Of a stretch of DNA of 64,000 bases, positions 48,036-60,075 are shown piece after piece. The DNA lies in contig VXAZ01001670.1 of NCBI GenBank assembly GCA_013399875.1, positions 1,997,045 through 2,061,044 on the forward strand, written 5' to 3'. The position numbers and the translations under genes were made by a program. The number at the start of each line of letters is the position of its first letter. Position 1 is the first letter of the stretch. This DNA is from Gymnorhina tibicen. Its lineage: Eukaryota; Chordata; Aves; Passeriformes; Artamidae. Below the pieces are notes generated by a model. The model ran no database searches. It saw nothing but the letters and a program-made list of their open reading frames with translations, and was not told where the DNA came from.

Positions 48036-48950
48036 CTTTAAGGTTCAAAAGGACATCCAAGATTTAGTCCAATCTTTGACCAAACACTACCATGTCAACT
48101 AAACCTAGGCACTAAGTGCAGTTTTTTCTTGAACACTTCCAGAGATGGTGACCCCACCATCTCTCTGGGCAGTGCATTCCAATGCTTAACAATCCTTCCC
48201 TTCAGGAAAAAATTCTTCCTGATGTCCAACCTGAACCTCTCCTGGCACAGCTTAAGGCCATTTCCTCTTGTCCTGTCACTTTTTGCTTGGGAGAAAAGGC
48301 TGATCCCCACCTTGCTGCAACCTCTGTTCAGGTAGTTGTAGAGAGAGATAAGGTTTACTTCGAGCTTCCTTTTCTCCAGGTTAAACACCCCTAGCTCCCT
48401 CAGCTGCTTCTCATCAGACGTGGGCTCCAGACCCTTCACTAGCTTCGTTGCCCTTCTCTGGACATGCTCCAGCACCTCAATGTCCTTCTTTTAGTGAAGG
48501 GCCCAAAACTGGACACGGGACTCTAGGTGTGGCCTTACCAGCATCGAGTACAGGGGGACAATCACTGTCATGGTCCTGTGGGCTACACTCTTGCTGATAC
48601 AGGCCAGGATGCCATTGGCCATCTTGGCCACCTGGGCACATGCTGGCTCATGTTCAGCTGCTATTGACCAGCACCCTCAGGTCCTTTTCCAATGGGCAGC
48701 TTTGCAGTCACTCTGCCCCCAGCCTGCAGCACTGTGTGGTGTTATTGTGACCCAAGTGCAGGACCTGACACTTGGCCTTGTTCAAACTCTTACTGTTGTC
48801 CTTAGTCCATTGATCCAGCCAGTCCAGATCCCACTGTAGACCCTTTGTGTCCTCAGGCAGATAACACTCCCACCCAGCTTAATGTCTGCAGACTGACTGA
48901 GGGTGCACTTGATCCTATTGTCCAGGTCACTGATTAGAAGGATCATATCA
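48036..48950 (-). mobile_element. CR1 LINE, 5'-truncated, antisense
   Basis: Read on the minus strand, the element runs from a CCTTGTTGAAC-like block (about 48,780) through the AGTGTCAGGTCCTGCACTTG and AAAAGGACCTGAGGGTGCTG regions. It continues into the intact C-terminal frame of ORF2 (48,475-48,095) and ends near 48,036 in a 3' UTR with CTTAAAGATTCT. This is a different subfamily from the plus-strand CR1s at 35,913 and 43,215, with another 3' end. The left (5') boundary is approximate. Confidence 0.9.
48095..48475 (-). pseudogene. CR1 ORF2 C-terminal remnant, 126 codons open
   Basis: CR1 ORF2 encodes an endonuclease/reverse transcriptase of roughly 900-1000 residues. Only its C-terminal end is left. 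Visible conserved blocks are [42 protein letters not shown] and [10 protein letters not shown], then [12 protein letters not shown] near the end and a natural stop. Upstream frames are broken, and the catalytic reverse transcriptase and endonuclease domains are absent, so it cannot be active. The uninterrupted frame suggests moderate age. Confidence 0.85.
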
Positions 48951-51139
48951 GAGAAGTTACTGAAATTAGCTGCAGCCCTGCTCTGTAAGATATATAGCTT
49001 GCTAAGGTGCTCAGGTTGTAAAACAGACAGCCTGGTTATAAGCAGGAGGTAAAGACTAAATGTATTTTTAACCCACTTGCCCTCAGGAGAAGTTTTATTC
49101 TGCACGATGTCCCTCAGTGGAGATGGGAAGGGTGTCTGGGCTTCTATTTTTCCTATATTTGGGTGCAGCTTTTGGTCTCCTCTGCCTCTGAAAGTTATGT
49201 TACAGGCTAACAGCAGAGGTCTTGCAAAGACTTCTTAGACTGAATTGAGTCATGATCACAGAGTAAAGAGCATGTATTGAGCAAACCATTAGCATCTTCT
49301 CATCAGAGATTAATTAATTAGTAAATACCCATTTTAGGTCCTAGTAGGTTTCTGAGAACCCATAATAAAGGCAGCAGGTGATACCAAGGCTGATAAATAA
49401 AGCAGAAGCATGTTTTCTCCTAATTTTTCCTGTCTTTTTTTCAGGATGGGAATTACTTGCAAGGCAGGATCTCAGCTGTAGTTTGTTCTTTTATGTTTGA
49501 AAATGGTACCATTTCAAACTACCCTTTATGCTTATGTCTGACCATACATATTCTAGCTCTCTTTTGGTTTCCCATGCCACACACCTTTAGAGTGCCTCTC
49601 AAATCCATGCACATGAATCCTCATAGATGCACAAACTTTTATTTCACAGCTCTGAAATTTTCTTTGCACCATAACGTTGCAGCTGCATTGTTGTTTGTAG
49701 CAGCAATCAATGTCTTTTCAGTCAAGCTTTTAATTAGTTAATGCAGCTAATTTTATAGTTTTTTGATTAATTGATTAATCAAGTAGTTTTTTGCGATATT
49801 TCTAAAGGTAATGTGTGGTATAAGTATTAAGTAATAGGTTACTATTAATTGTTGATTTTGTTTTGACACTGTCCTGATTGGCCAAATTCTACCAAGTAGT
49901 TTATTCACATTCAATTCTTTAATACTAAATTTGCCATGGAGTTCTTTCAATTCATGTGGGTGGATGCTAGTTATATATAAGGTCAGAAAAAACAAAATAG
50001 ATACCATAAATTTGTGTTTTTACACAGAGATAATCTGTACAAGGCAGAGCAACATAAAAAAGAGACACTATTAAAATTATCAACTTTCCATTAAAACTCT
50101 GCCATGTCACAGGCACCAGTTGGCAGCATAAGCTTCCACAGTTTTTGTGTGCATCTGTTGTTTAGACCATAGATTCATATGTGCAAGAACATATCCTTAC
50201 AGAATGCTGGACCGTTTGCAAGGTAGTTTCTTGTATATAAGACCAATATATTTAAATAAGGAAGTCACCAAGTGAATTTCTGTATTTGCCAATGGTCATT
50301 TTCTTTGGTTAAGGCTATAACTGGAAAGCTTTACCATACACTGCAGCCAGTGCTCAGTGTGAGCACAAATAATCTGGTGGCAGCTGTGGAGCTTTGATGA
50401 CAGAGTTTGTACTAGCCTCATGTTTTCCCACTCAGCACAGTTCCAAGGATTTTACTAAATTTGTGTTAGCAGGTTTTGTAAATGTATCTGTATTCACCAC
50501 AAAATCACATCTTATTTAAATCATGTAGAAGAAAGGTGAAAAAGGCCTGCTTGCCCTCACTGCTCCATATTGTGGTCTCCTCTCTGGAGAGCTAGACTGT
50601 TTTCTGTTGCTTTCTTGACAAGACAGGCCCTCTTTCTTCCCCTTCTCTCTCTGTTCATTTAAATTCAGAGTGAGAAGATGAGGAGAACGCTGAACTCCTG
50701 ACCTTTCCTCCACCCCTCACTCCCCAGCCTTGGCTTTGAACTAGATACTGTGAACCAGAGACCTTTCTTTTGCCCACAGGTTAGAGATTGTGGTGCAAGG
50801 ATGTGTCCCTTTTGCTTCCTTTGATTCTGCTTGCAAATATTTGGTCCTTGTTTCCTCTCCCCAGTGGAGCACAGATGATCAGGTTGTCCTGCTACATCTG
50901 GTCCATGAGGCCTCAGAGAAGGCAAAAGTTGTGGCATCTGACACAATCATTTAAGAGGCAGATACTGCATTAGGAAAAAAGTAAAGTAAGAGGTGGGGGG
51001 ATACAATTTGTAAATTATGGCTAAATATGCCCTAAATGGTCAGTTGCAAACAAATTCAGCTGCCCTCCCATCTTTTTTCTGTTCTGTACATGAGGTATGT
51101 TTACTGTCCTTGAATTAGAAATCACATGCTGATTTTGTT
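48951..51139. other. Noncoding sequence, AT-rich
   Basis: No exon is supported. The stretch includes a TGATTAAT palindrome (listed separately) and runs of TAATTAATTAG near 49,310. Confidence 0.45.
49763..49782. promoter_or_regulatory. TGATTAAT double site, 20-bp palindrome
   Basis: The sequence TTGATTAATTGATTAATCAA is an inverted repeat with 9-base arms. It contains two direct TGATTAAT octamers, a PBX-HOX type motif. A TTTTAATTAGTTAATG cluster lies 30 bases to its left. Binding is inference. Confidence 0.35.
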
Positions 51140-51840
51140 GCTAAGGCATGTCAAAAAGGGTGCGTAATTTTTGCAAGAAGTATCGGCTGGAATCCACGTG
51201 GTTAGAGAGCAGCTCTGCAGTAAAGGACCTGGGGGTTCAGATACACAAGTTGAAGATCAAGCAGCAGTGTGACTTTGAGGTAGTGAAAGCCGAGCACATA
51301 CTAGGTTGCATTAATAGGATTTTATCCAGCAAGTCAAGGAGTGATTATTCCCCTCTATTCAGCAATCACAGGACTGTACCTGTAGTCCTGTCTTCACTTT
51401 TGGAGTTCTTAGTGTAGGTGAGATGTTGACAAAGTGGGGCAAGTCTAGCCAACAATGACAAAGGTGGTTAGAGGACTGGAGCACATGAGATAAAATGAGA
51501 GACTGGAAGATCTGAGTTTATTCAGCTGGGAAGAAGAAGCTAAAGGAGGTCTAATTTTAGCCTTCAGCTGCCTAATGGATAGTTAAAGAAAAGACAGAGA
51601 GCGTCCCAGCAAAAGAATGAGAGGCAATGAATACAACCTGCAACAGGGGAGTTACGATTGTTCTAAGGAAAAAGTTCATCATAATGGGAGTGGTTACAGA
51701 GAAGCTGTCTTCTTCAGAAGAGACTCACAATTCGCCCTGAGCAGCCTGATCTAAGTTTGAAGCTGGGCCTGCTTTGAGCAGGAGTGTGGATCAGAAGACC
51801 TCTAGAGTTCCTTTGCAATCCTAATTCTAAGTGTGATTTG
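51140..51840 (+). mobile_element. Old CR1 LINE, 5'-truncated
   Basis: GTAAAGGACCTGGGGGTTCA, AGGTTGCATTAATAGGAT, GAGGACTGGAGCACATGAGA and CAGCCTGATCTAAGTTTGAA follow the order of CR1 ORF2 C-terminus and 3' UTR. The end is GGATCAGAAGACCTCTAGAG then CAATCCTAATTCT. Many indels make it clearly older than the CR1 at 35,913. Confidence 0.85.
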
Positions 51841-52639
51841 TAGGACAACTATACTAAATGATGCAGTGAGTTAACTTGGAACATGGCAAAGCAGAATAAA
51901 GCTAGTTTTTTGCTTTAGCCAGAGAAATGGGCAAAGAGCTGAATGATGTACATGAGTTTTGGTACTTTAGCCTTCTCTTGAACTGAATCAGAAGACTATC
52001 CTGAAGAAAAGGCTCCCTGAAGTCAACACATGCTTTATTTGGTATTATACAATGGGTTTTTCTTGATGGATGGTTGCATGTGTATGAGCTGCCCTCCTAC
52101 ACCTAGCTAATGATGAGTTTCAGTGGCATTAATTAGAACTAGAGGGGGCAAGTGTGCCCCTGTGAGTTTATTTGTGCTTGATAACTACCTTAGAGAACTG
52201 AGTAGCATAAATGAGGGGTCATAATCAAAGATTGAAGTCCTTGCTCTGTAAAACGCCCTACTAAACAGAGAATGCCATGGAAGCTAGGCTTGCATTCAGA
52301 CATTGTTTAATGTCTTCTTGATTGTTTTTGTGCTGCTTTATTCTGTCAGAGGGAGTATCAGAGTATCATAATCTTTCTTCAGTTCTCCTGACTGAGAGAG
52401 CTTTCGAAAACAGAAATCCTGAAGGAGTTCCTGTAGTTAGTGCTAAGTTTCAGGTAATATGAGAAATGCATTTGTACTCTCTCTTTGTGAGTCTGTTTCC
52501 AAATGTTTGCTTATTTTTACTCACTTTATGCTTACCATTTTTAAAATACTCTAGGTAGGACTTGGTCTTCTGCCAGCCATGGCCAGCAGTACATGCCATG
52601 TCTTGGGATATTCGAAGCAGGCATAGGGAAAACTTTCCT
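51841..52639. other. Noncoding sequence between CR1 pieces
   Basis: No recognisable gene or repeat is present. Confidence 0.45.
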
Positions 52640-52820
52640 AGGGAACCTGTGCTGCAGTGAAAAATGTTACCCATAGATACAGTGGAAGTTCAGGCACTGT
52701 AAGTTTCCAAGACCCAGCTAGACAAAGGCACAGCTGACAAGTTCTAGTGATGGTAGATATCCCATTTCATGACTGGGCTAGATGTCTCCCAAAGCTTCCC
52801 TCCAAATGATTTGATGAAGT
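52640..52820 (+). mobile_element. Old CR1 3' fragment
   Basis: CAGTGGAAGTTCAGGCACTG, TTCCAAGACCCAGCTAGACA, CATGACTGGGCTAGATGTCT and the tail AAATGATTTGATGA match the last about 170 bases of an old CR1 3' end. It is probably an independent insertion from 51,140-51,840, because that copy already has its own 3' end. Confidence 0.55.
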
Positions 52821-55800
52821 CACTGCATCATGTCAATTCCTCCTCTCGCAAGACCCCTGTTCTCACAGGAAGAGTAGATCTGTTCATAGGGTAGCCACGT
52901 GTCATATCAAACAATGCTGCAAGGACCAGTTGAGCTGAGACAGGTGGCCTGTGCTGCACCTCAGGGCTGGCCTGGTTTTGCTGGAGAAGGTGTGGTGTGA
53001 AGGCACTTTAGGTGCTATATCTGTTTTCTTCTGGGAAACTGCTGGCTTGCTGCATCTCCGCATCAGTTTGCCTCCATTTTCTCACTCTGTGTGTCAGAGG
53101 CATGGAGCCAGCTGCAGCCTTGGGAATTGCTAGGGAAGTCAGTGTGTGTTTCTCATAAACTCGTACAGCTCAGCCCTTTCTTCCTCTTCACGCTGGAGTT
53201 TTTTGCCTCAAGCTTAGAACCACTCTGTGAAGATCAAACTGTAGTGGGGAGCGATCATCCATTCCCTCCTGGAGAGCAAGAAGGATATGAAGGACCCATG
53301 GTTCATCCAGCCTAACAAAGAATTGATGACACTTGCAGCACTGTCTAGCCCTGCTGCACTGAAGACATAATATCTAATGGGAAGGCTCCTAAGGCCTGCC
53401 TGTTGGAGACAACTAATTAAGCTGATAGATGACCTCTAAGTCAGCTTAGTGAAATCAGTGTTGGTTCCACTACAACATCCTTGTCGGAGTGTGAGAGCAG
53501 CTCCTTACATTTTGGCTGGTGAAGGTAGAGAACTGGTTTAAAATGAGATTTTGGTTGAACTGGTATACCTTTTTCATGTATACAAGTGTTTATGTATTAT
53601 TTTCAAGACTTCACTGCTAGGTTTATATGGATGAAAAACTTTCACTAGTCACTACCTGGATTATCAATAATAATTAAAGAATAGGATGAGCTTCAGTGCA
53701 GTGGTGTATTGCCAAGGCTGCAAATAGACGTGTTCTCCTGCTCTTCTTGGGTTTGAAAGACAAAACCAAGGAGACTGGCTGACCTCATGCTGCTGGACCC
53801 AACAGTGAATATGAGACCAGTTACTGTATCACAGACCTATTCCATTGTTTTGCTTTTGTACATTTCTACATTGTTACATTACACAGCTGCACCTCCAGTA
53901 GGATATGCCAACCCTTTCCGGGAGGAAGCATGATGGCTCTGCAGGGCCACACACTCACATGCAGTAACTGTGCACTTACCCAGGTTTCACACTAGGATCT
54001 CTGGAGGAACAGCCCAGAATTCTCCGTGTTGCACTAACTTGAAAATATCTTTTTAGAAACTGGTTTCCACTGCACCATGCAAGAACTTCCCAGACTCTCC
54101 TAAGGCTGTGTGCACAAGTGCTGTCTGTGTGCCTATGTACCAAGTGAGTCCAAGTGTGCTTCACCTTCAGCCCACCACTGCCCATGACTGAGCTGTGGGA
54201 CAGCACATGTGCAAGTGCTGTTCTGCTTGTGACTGCATTGCTGATTGCAAGATCATTCAAAGGAAGGCAATGGAAATGTGATTGAGTGATTTAACTGAAC
54301 AGTACAGTGAGCACTGAAAGTTTGTCAGGCTTGAGGTCTTCCTTTTTAAAAAAAATGAATAAATTCAAGCACTGGTGAGCCACGGCAAAAACCCCCCCCC
54401 AAGCTTGTGCAAATATTGACAGGATTATGTTGCAGGAAACACAGACATTGAGACTTAGAGGTGGCAAAACAGTCAGCCTTTGAAATGACGCTGTGCATGG
54501 AGACTATGGGGATGTGTGGCGGTTTAGGCTTCTTTCACGTGTTATGGCCACAGGATTTGGTTCAGGTTGGTTGGGATGATCCTATTGTGCTATGTAACTG
54601 TATGTGTGCTGGCATGGCAGACTGATGAAGAGATCAGTTTGTGCTAAAATACATGACATACTCACTAAATCAGTAACTGTAACTTCAAGTAATCAGTTCA
54701 AAATAGTCTGGAATAAATCACTCCTTGTATGTACACATTCCACTCTCATCCCTCAGCTGGAAACCATCTTGTATCACATTTGAAGGGAAAAAGCATGACT
54801 TAGCACTTTGCACAGAAGTTAAAGCTATTCTGTGGCACATAGTAAAGTTGTTACCTAAAGTTATTGGTTAGAACTCAGGACCTTTTCCATTTATACCACA
54901 GCTTTCTCAACACTGAAAACAGAGGTAGGTTTTATGCCCACTTTGTATTCCTTGGGCATGCCCTGATCGATCCTTAAAATGGAATCACAGGACATGCCAC
55001 ACCCTAACGGACTTTGTGGCCTGTTCCAGGACTTCCTCTGACCCTGGGCTTTTGGGACTTTCTTCACTGGTATCTTTTTGCCTTTTTTCAGAAGCTCACC
55101 ATGAGTGATGGTAAGGCCTGTTCTTGGTGTGGTGTGAGCTTTCAGCCTGATTGCCTGCAGAAGAGGTGGATGTACCTCATCTGTTGACTTCTGCTCTGTC
55201 CTTGTGAGATCATCTCTACTGCAGGTGTGTCCAATTGAAAACTGTAATTAGGATTACACACAGGAGAGCCAAACTTACTGCAGTATGGGTCTACATGGAT
55301 GTCTCAGAACATCCTACGTTAACCCACTTTCCAGGGGCCCTTTGCAGTTGTGGAAGTTTTTTAAAATTTGTGTTTTCTTTATCAAATTCATCTGACTTTT
55401 CAAATAACTGAATTTTCCTGTAATGTTGTCACAAGAGGGCAGAATGGGGGTTTGTACATGCAGTAACATTTAGCACAACTGAACAAATTGCTGTGTATCA
55501 GCTGAGCTGTGGTAACAGCTGTGTGCACAACTAGCCTGCAGCAGACATGGGGTAATTCCACTTAACGCTGTCTTCTCCTAGGTTAAGTCAAATGACCTTG
55601 CATTTATCACATGCCAGAAGCATGCACATGCTCAATTATCAAGCTAGGATTATATGCCACAACTTCTTAAGGCTCAGTAACTTAATCCTCTATTTGAGCC
55701 CTAAAGGCTGTTTGTGTACCTTGAATGGGTATCTTCCCTATTTTTATAAAGCCAGACTGCACTGGCTGTCAGAGTAGCATATTCTGCTCTTTGGAATGAT

Positions 55801-55979
55801 CTGAAGAATCTGCAGCTCATTTCCTTACAAAAAGCTGGTTTTGAAAATCTGGGACTGTGTGAGTAGTCCTGTCCCAAGCGAGGTTATCTTCACCTACTGA
55901 TAGTTCCCCAGCATGAACTACCTCACGGCTGATTTATTTCTACTGTTGCAATAATCTCAACTTAAGGGTGACTAAAGTT
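52821..55979. other. Noncoding sequence
   Basis: A run of nine C residues (CCCCCCCCC) lies near 54,392-54,400 and a short A run near 54,348. No gene or recognisable transposon is present. Confidence 0.45.
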
Positions 55980-56240
55980 GTTGACTTCAATCTGTTTGGC
56001 TACTACAATAACCACACAGATCACTTTGAATTAATTCATTGGCAAATACATAATTCAAAATAATTGCTGTGATTTTCCTTCCCATTGTTAATGGACTTTG
56101 AAACCATCTTTCATTTATAAAGAAATCACTCACAACTTTGGAATTAATAAAGCCCTCAGTGAGAAGTGCCTTCTGAACTAGTCTGCAGCTATCTGACCAA
56201 CTTCTAAGACAAGTTAAATGGATACACATTTGCCTTTACA
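55980..56240. promoter_or_regulatory. Possible conserved AT-rich noncoding block
   Basis: CACTTTGAATTAATTCATTGG, CATAATTCAAAATAATTG and GGAATTAATAAAGCCC give several homeodomain-like cores within 170 bases in unique sequence. This is weak, texture-based evidence. Confidence 0.2.
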
Positions 56241-59200
56241 CAGACAATAGGCACTCAGATTTGTTGGGGTTAATTCTAGAGTTAGTTCAAAAAAGTGCAC
56301 AACCCCCCAAGAAAATAAAGGTTTTTCAACTTCTGACTCTGGTAAATAATCATTAGTGACAGCACAGAATTGCATGTCCTCTGCTTTCTAGGTGAGAACC
56401 ATGAAGTTGTAGTCCAGAAGGGATCTAAAAAAAGTGTTCTTTAAGATGGCTAAGTCTTTACTAGCAGGTGGCACAACTGTAGGAGGTGCTGCATGTAGTG
56501 TTTTCCCACTGATCTGCTTGAAACTACAAATGAAAGGAAAAACAAATAGAGAGTAAGTTTACAAACAGACTTCATGCCTGAGCCATCCAGGTTCCTGAAT
56601 GAACCACATCAAAACCGATCAAATACATTCTTCCCAAATTAACATCTCTTCTAGTTTGTTAAGCAGAACTTGTAAGACTCTAATATTAGTGTCTTCTACA
56701 GTTCTACATACAGCTATGTCTGCAATCACCCTTACTCAAGATGCATCTCTGAGGAGACTACATTGCGTGGTCCCACCATGCAATGGGGAGGGCCACTCAA
56801 ATAGAGGTGACTTGTTGGTGGGATTTGTAGTCTCTGGGAACAGTGCCACTGGACAGAACAGGAGTGTGTGAAGGATTTTACTGTTCTATAGTAAATTAGG
56901 AGCTTGTCTTGAGAGCAAGTTGCTCTTATTCAGGCCAAGTTTAGGTGACCTGAGTCTGAATCATGGATATTGTTCCTCCTGTTTTCCCTTTTTCCCAGCT
57001 GCTCCTGAACACTTGAGATAGCACTGGCTTGTTACCTGCTCCTCTTTGTGGGTACAGAGGAACCTGTGCTCTGTGTGTGAGCATGCATGTGTGTGTCTGG
57101 CTGCCTGTCATTACAGCACTAATGGAAATACTGCACGGATCACAACTCTCAATTAGCTCCTCGGGAGATTGCTGTGACAGCCAGTTACTGAACAGCAAGG
57201 CCTGAAGGAATGAATTAATTTGTAGTACACGGCAGTTAGAGTCACAGTGTTAGCAATGGAATAAGACAGCAATAGACCCTGATTAGACTTCAGCGGCATG
57301 GTGCAAGGGACTGTTACCTGGGGGACTGTTACCTGTTACCTTTCTTTTTTTGTCTATCACTCCTCCTGGGGTTAGAAAAGATCTCGGACCGTGAATGAAT
57401 GAGTTTAGAGCTCTTAGTTTGGTTCCTGGAGTCACTGTCTGCCTGAGGCTATTTGGCAGCCGGCAGTGGGCTTTCATTCAACACAGACAAGGGCATGCTG
57501 CTCTCCTCCTGGCCTGGAGCCAGGCCGCAGCCACTAAGTGAGTGGTATTCAGGGGAGGTAACCCGATCTTTCTGTCCTCTTCAAACAGCAGCTCTCTTCC
57601 TTATTAGTTCAGATAACTGTGTATCACAGAGGGTGTCCCAAAGCTGGTGCACCAGGGGATGCTGGTGTCTTGCCTTTGCAGTGATACATTTATACACAGA
57701 CATAGAGGAGCAAAACACGCTTGGTAAGGCAGTCTTGGGAATCTTTATAGACAGTGTAAAGTTTCCAGAGCTTCTGCCCACAAGCAGCCAGATGTTCCCT
57801 GTACCCTGGTACCACACTGTTCAAAGATTTGCAGTCTCTTATTCTGTCATTCACAAAGATAAGTATTGGCTTTTATCAATTATGCAATCACTTTTTCTTA
57901 AAATTTGTTTTTAACGTATTTTATAGAGATGGCTTATTCATGTGCAGAAAGGATTTGTCACAGTGGGACACCATCCCTTCTTTACCCTTGATCAACCACC
58001 CAGTGAAAAGTCATGTGAAGCCAATGTAGTTTTGCACGTGGTACTTGTTTTAGCTGAGTCAGATCTGATCCTCTGAACTGTGTGACGTGCAGTGCTGGGA
58101 AGGAGCAAGGTGAAAATAAAAGAACGTTCACAGAGCAGTTCTTGTGGAAGGTAAGAAACATTAAAAGAAAGTTTCTTGTGAGACTGTTGCTCTGGTAGGC
58201 TAAGTTCTTCATGTTCTGGAAAGAAAGATTTCTGAGTGGGGAGGGAAGGAGAAGTAGTTAACTGACAATGCAACCCTTAAATGTGGTTGCCCTCCATTTA
58301 TCTGTAAAAGGACATGGAAGCAGCACCAGCCAAGTCTTTTTATGCCATCCTGGTTTTTGGGCACAAGAGGAATCTTCTGTTTTGACCGAATTCCCAAGAA
58401 TCATTCAGTCTGTGATCCCTGCATTGTCAACTGACAAATGGAGCAGTTAACATTACCTTTGTTAATTACCTCTGTTAATAGAAGGCAGGAAATCAAGCTC
58501 AAGCGCCTCTCAGCACTGGTGTCCTTGTAACTTGCAAGTCATTGAAGTGGTTGTAAACGGATTTGCAGCTCTGGCAGTGCTCCTCCCGTGGGCAGTATTG
58601 CATTGGTGTGCTTTTGTTTTCCTTCATTTTGAGTGCAAACAAAAGTCCAAACAGTCGATCTTTTCCTCTTTGCAGCCTGTGGCACTTCTTTGATCGTTGT
58701 GTCTGCTGCTTGTATGAAGCATGTCCCTTGCTGCACATTCTGGCCAGTAAGTGGTGCTCCCCCCTTCCTTCCTGCGGCTCCATCCTTTGTGCAGAGCTGA
58801 GAGTGCTGTCATGCATTGCTGGTGCTTTCAGGTGTGTCTCACCCAGACAGTATGTCATGCTTTGATGTAGTGTATTGATGCAATAATGGTATTTCTAATG
58901 GGAGTCCTAATGGTGTGTTGTTAATGACACTTCTTGGCATTATCCCATTGTCCATACCATACTTACTGTTGCAGAGGTCCTTGAAAAGGTTCCTCTGATG
59001 CAGACCACCAGATGAGATGCATCTCGACTGGGTTTATGTGTGTAATGTTGAATGTGAAGAGAACATTTATGTGGCTGACATGTCTATAAGGAGACTAGAA
59101 ATACTAGGAAAATGAGACCTTGTGATATGGTAGTTTTTGGATCCACACATCCCAGTGCTGTTTTCTTGCCAGTTGAAGAAACATGTTTCTTTGCAAGGCT

Positions 59201-59688
59201 ATGTGATTTGGCTGGTATATGGGATGTGCCTTCTCCACTGGCCCTTTAAAGACAGGATCTTTTCAGTAACGTTATTCCACAATGACTTTTGATGAATCCA
59301 GTTGTGATTTTTCCACTCTTGATCACTATTGTCCTGGTTTTTTTGCCTGGATATAAAACTCTAACATGCTGACCTGGTACCTGTGTTGAGTTTGTTCTTC
59401 TATGTTAAAAACATGACACCAGGACCAAGGCAGAACTAGTTTATCCTTAAGTGATGGTACAGTTTTTGGAAGTAGCAAAAAGCTACCCAAATAGTTATGT
59501 TGCAGAGACAGGGAGTAAGACGTATCTGAAGAATAGAGGGGAAGAAATGGACTAAAAGAGAGAAGCAAAGAAGATGGGAGTACAGAAAAAGAGGAAAACT
59601 GATAAATAAAAAAAAAGAGAGAAGTGACTAAAGCAAGAGAAGAGAGAGGGAGATTCTCTCCTGATTAGAATTCATGAACTCCATTCTT
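56241..59688. other. Noncoding sequence
   Basis: The longest frame (57,453-57,914, 153 codons) has no splice or family support. ACTGTTACCTG is repeated near 57,310-57,340. Overlapping frames on both strands around 58,500-58,865 look like chance. Confidence 0.4.
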
Positions 59689-60075
59689 ACATTAAGTCTA
59701 TATATGACACCTGGCCTTTAATGTGAAGCTGCCTACGAGCATTAAAAATTAAAAGCAGAAGGTAGGATCCATCCATCTCGGGCAGCGCTGCTCCCCTCCT
59801 ATCTGAGCTCTGCACAAAGCTATTACACATTGATAAATTATTTTGGGTAATAGCTGAGATATTACATTGTTTCTGAGTGAAGGTAAAATCTCTCCATGAC
59901 ATGGGCATTTATCAGGAGCGCATTTCATCCTATTTATTATGGCCGAGACGAGATCGCAGGCTGCGGGCAGAGCTGGCACGTTGTGCTGATCACCTCCCCC
60001 ATCGCCTCCCTTCCCTCTGTCACTTAGATGATGGGATATTGATGGAGCTCATGACAAGTTAATTATTAACTAAAG
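59689..60075. promoter_or_regulatory. Strong candidate conserved noncoding element
   Basis: This unique block of about 390 bases has mixed composition. It holds GCATTAAAAATTAAAAGC, CATTGATAAATTATTTTGGG, TTTATCAGGAGCGCATTTCA (GATA-like core), a CpG-retaining core (GGCCGAGACGAGATCGC) and GACAAGTTAATTATTAACTA. Both edges fade into A-rich simple sequence. The mixture of homeodomain-like, GATA-like and CpG-retaining motifs is typical of deeply conserved developmental enhancers. Short frames here are not convincing exons. Confidence 0.4.

Noticed and set aside
57453..57914. 153-codon plus-strand open frame
   Set aside because: No splice evidence or domain. Composition resembles random translation.
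58499..58865. Frames open on both strands (100-119 codons)
   Set aside because: No splice or family evidence. Simultaneous openness in several frames points to composition.
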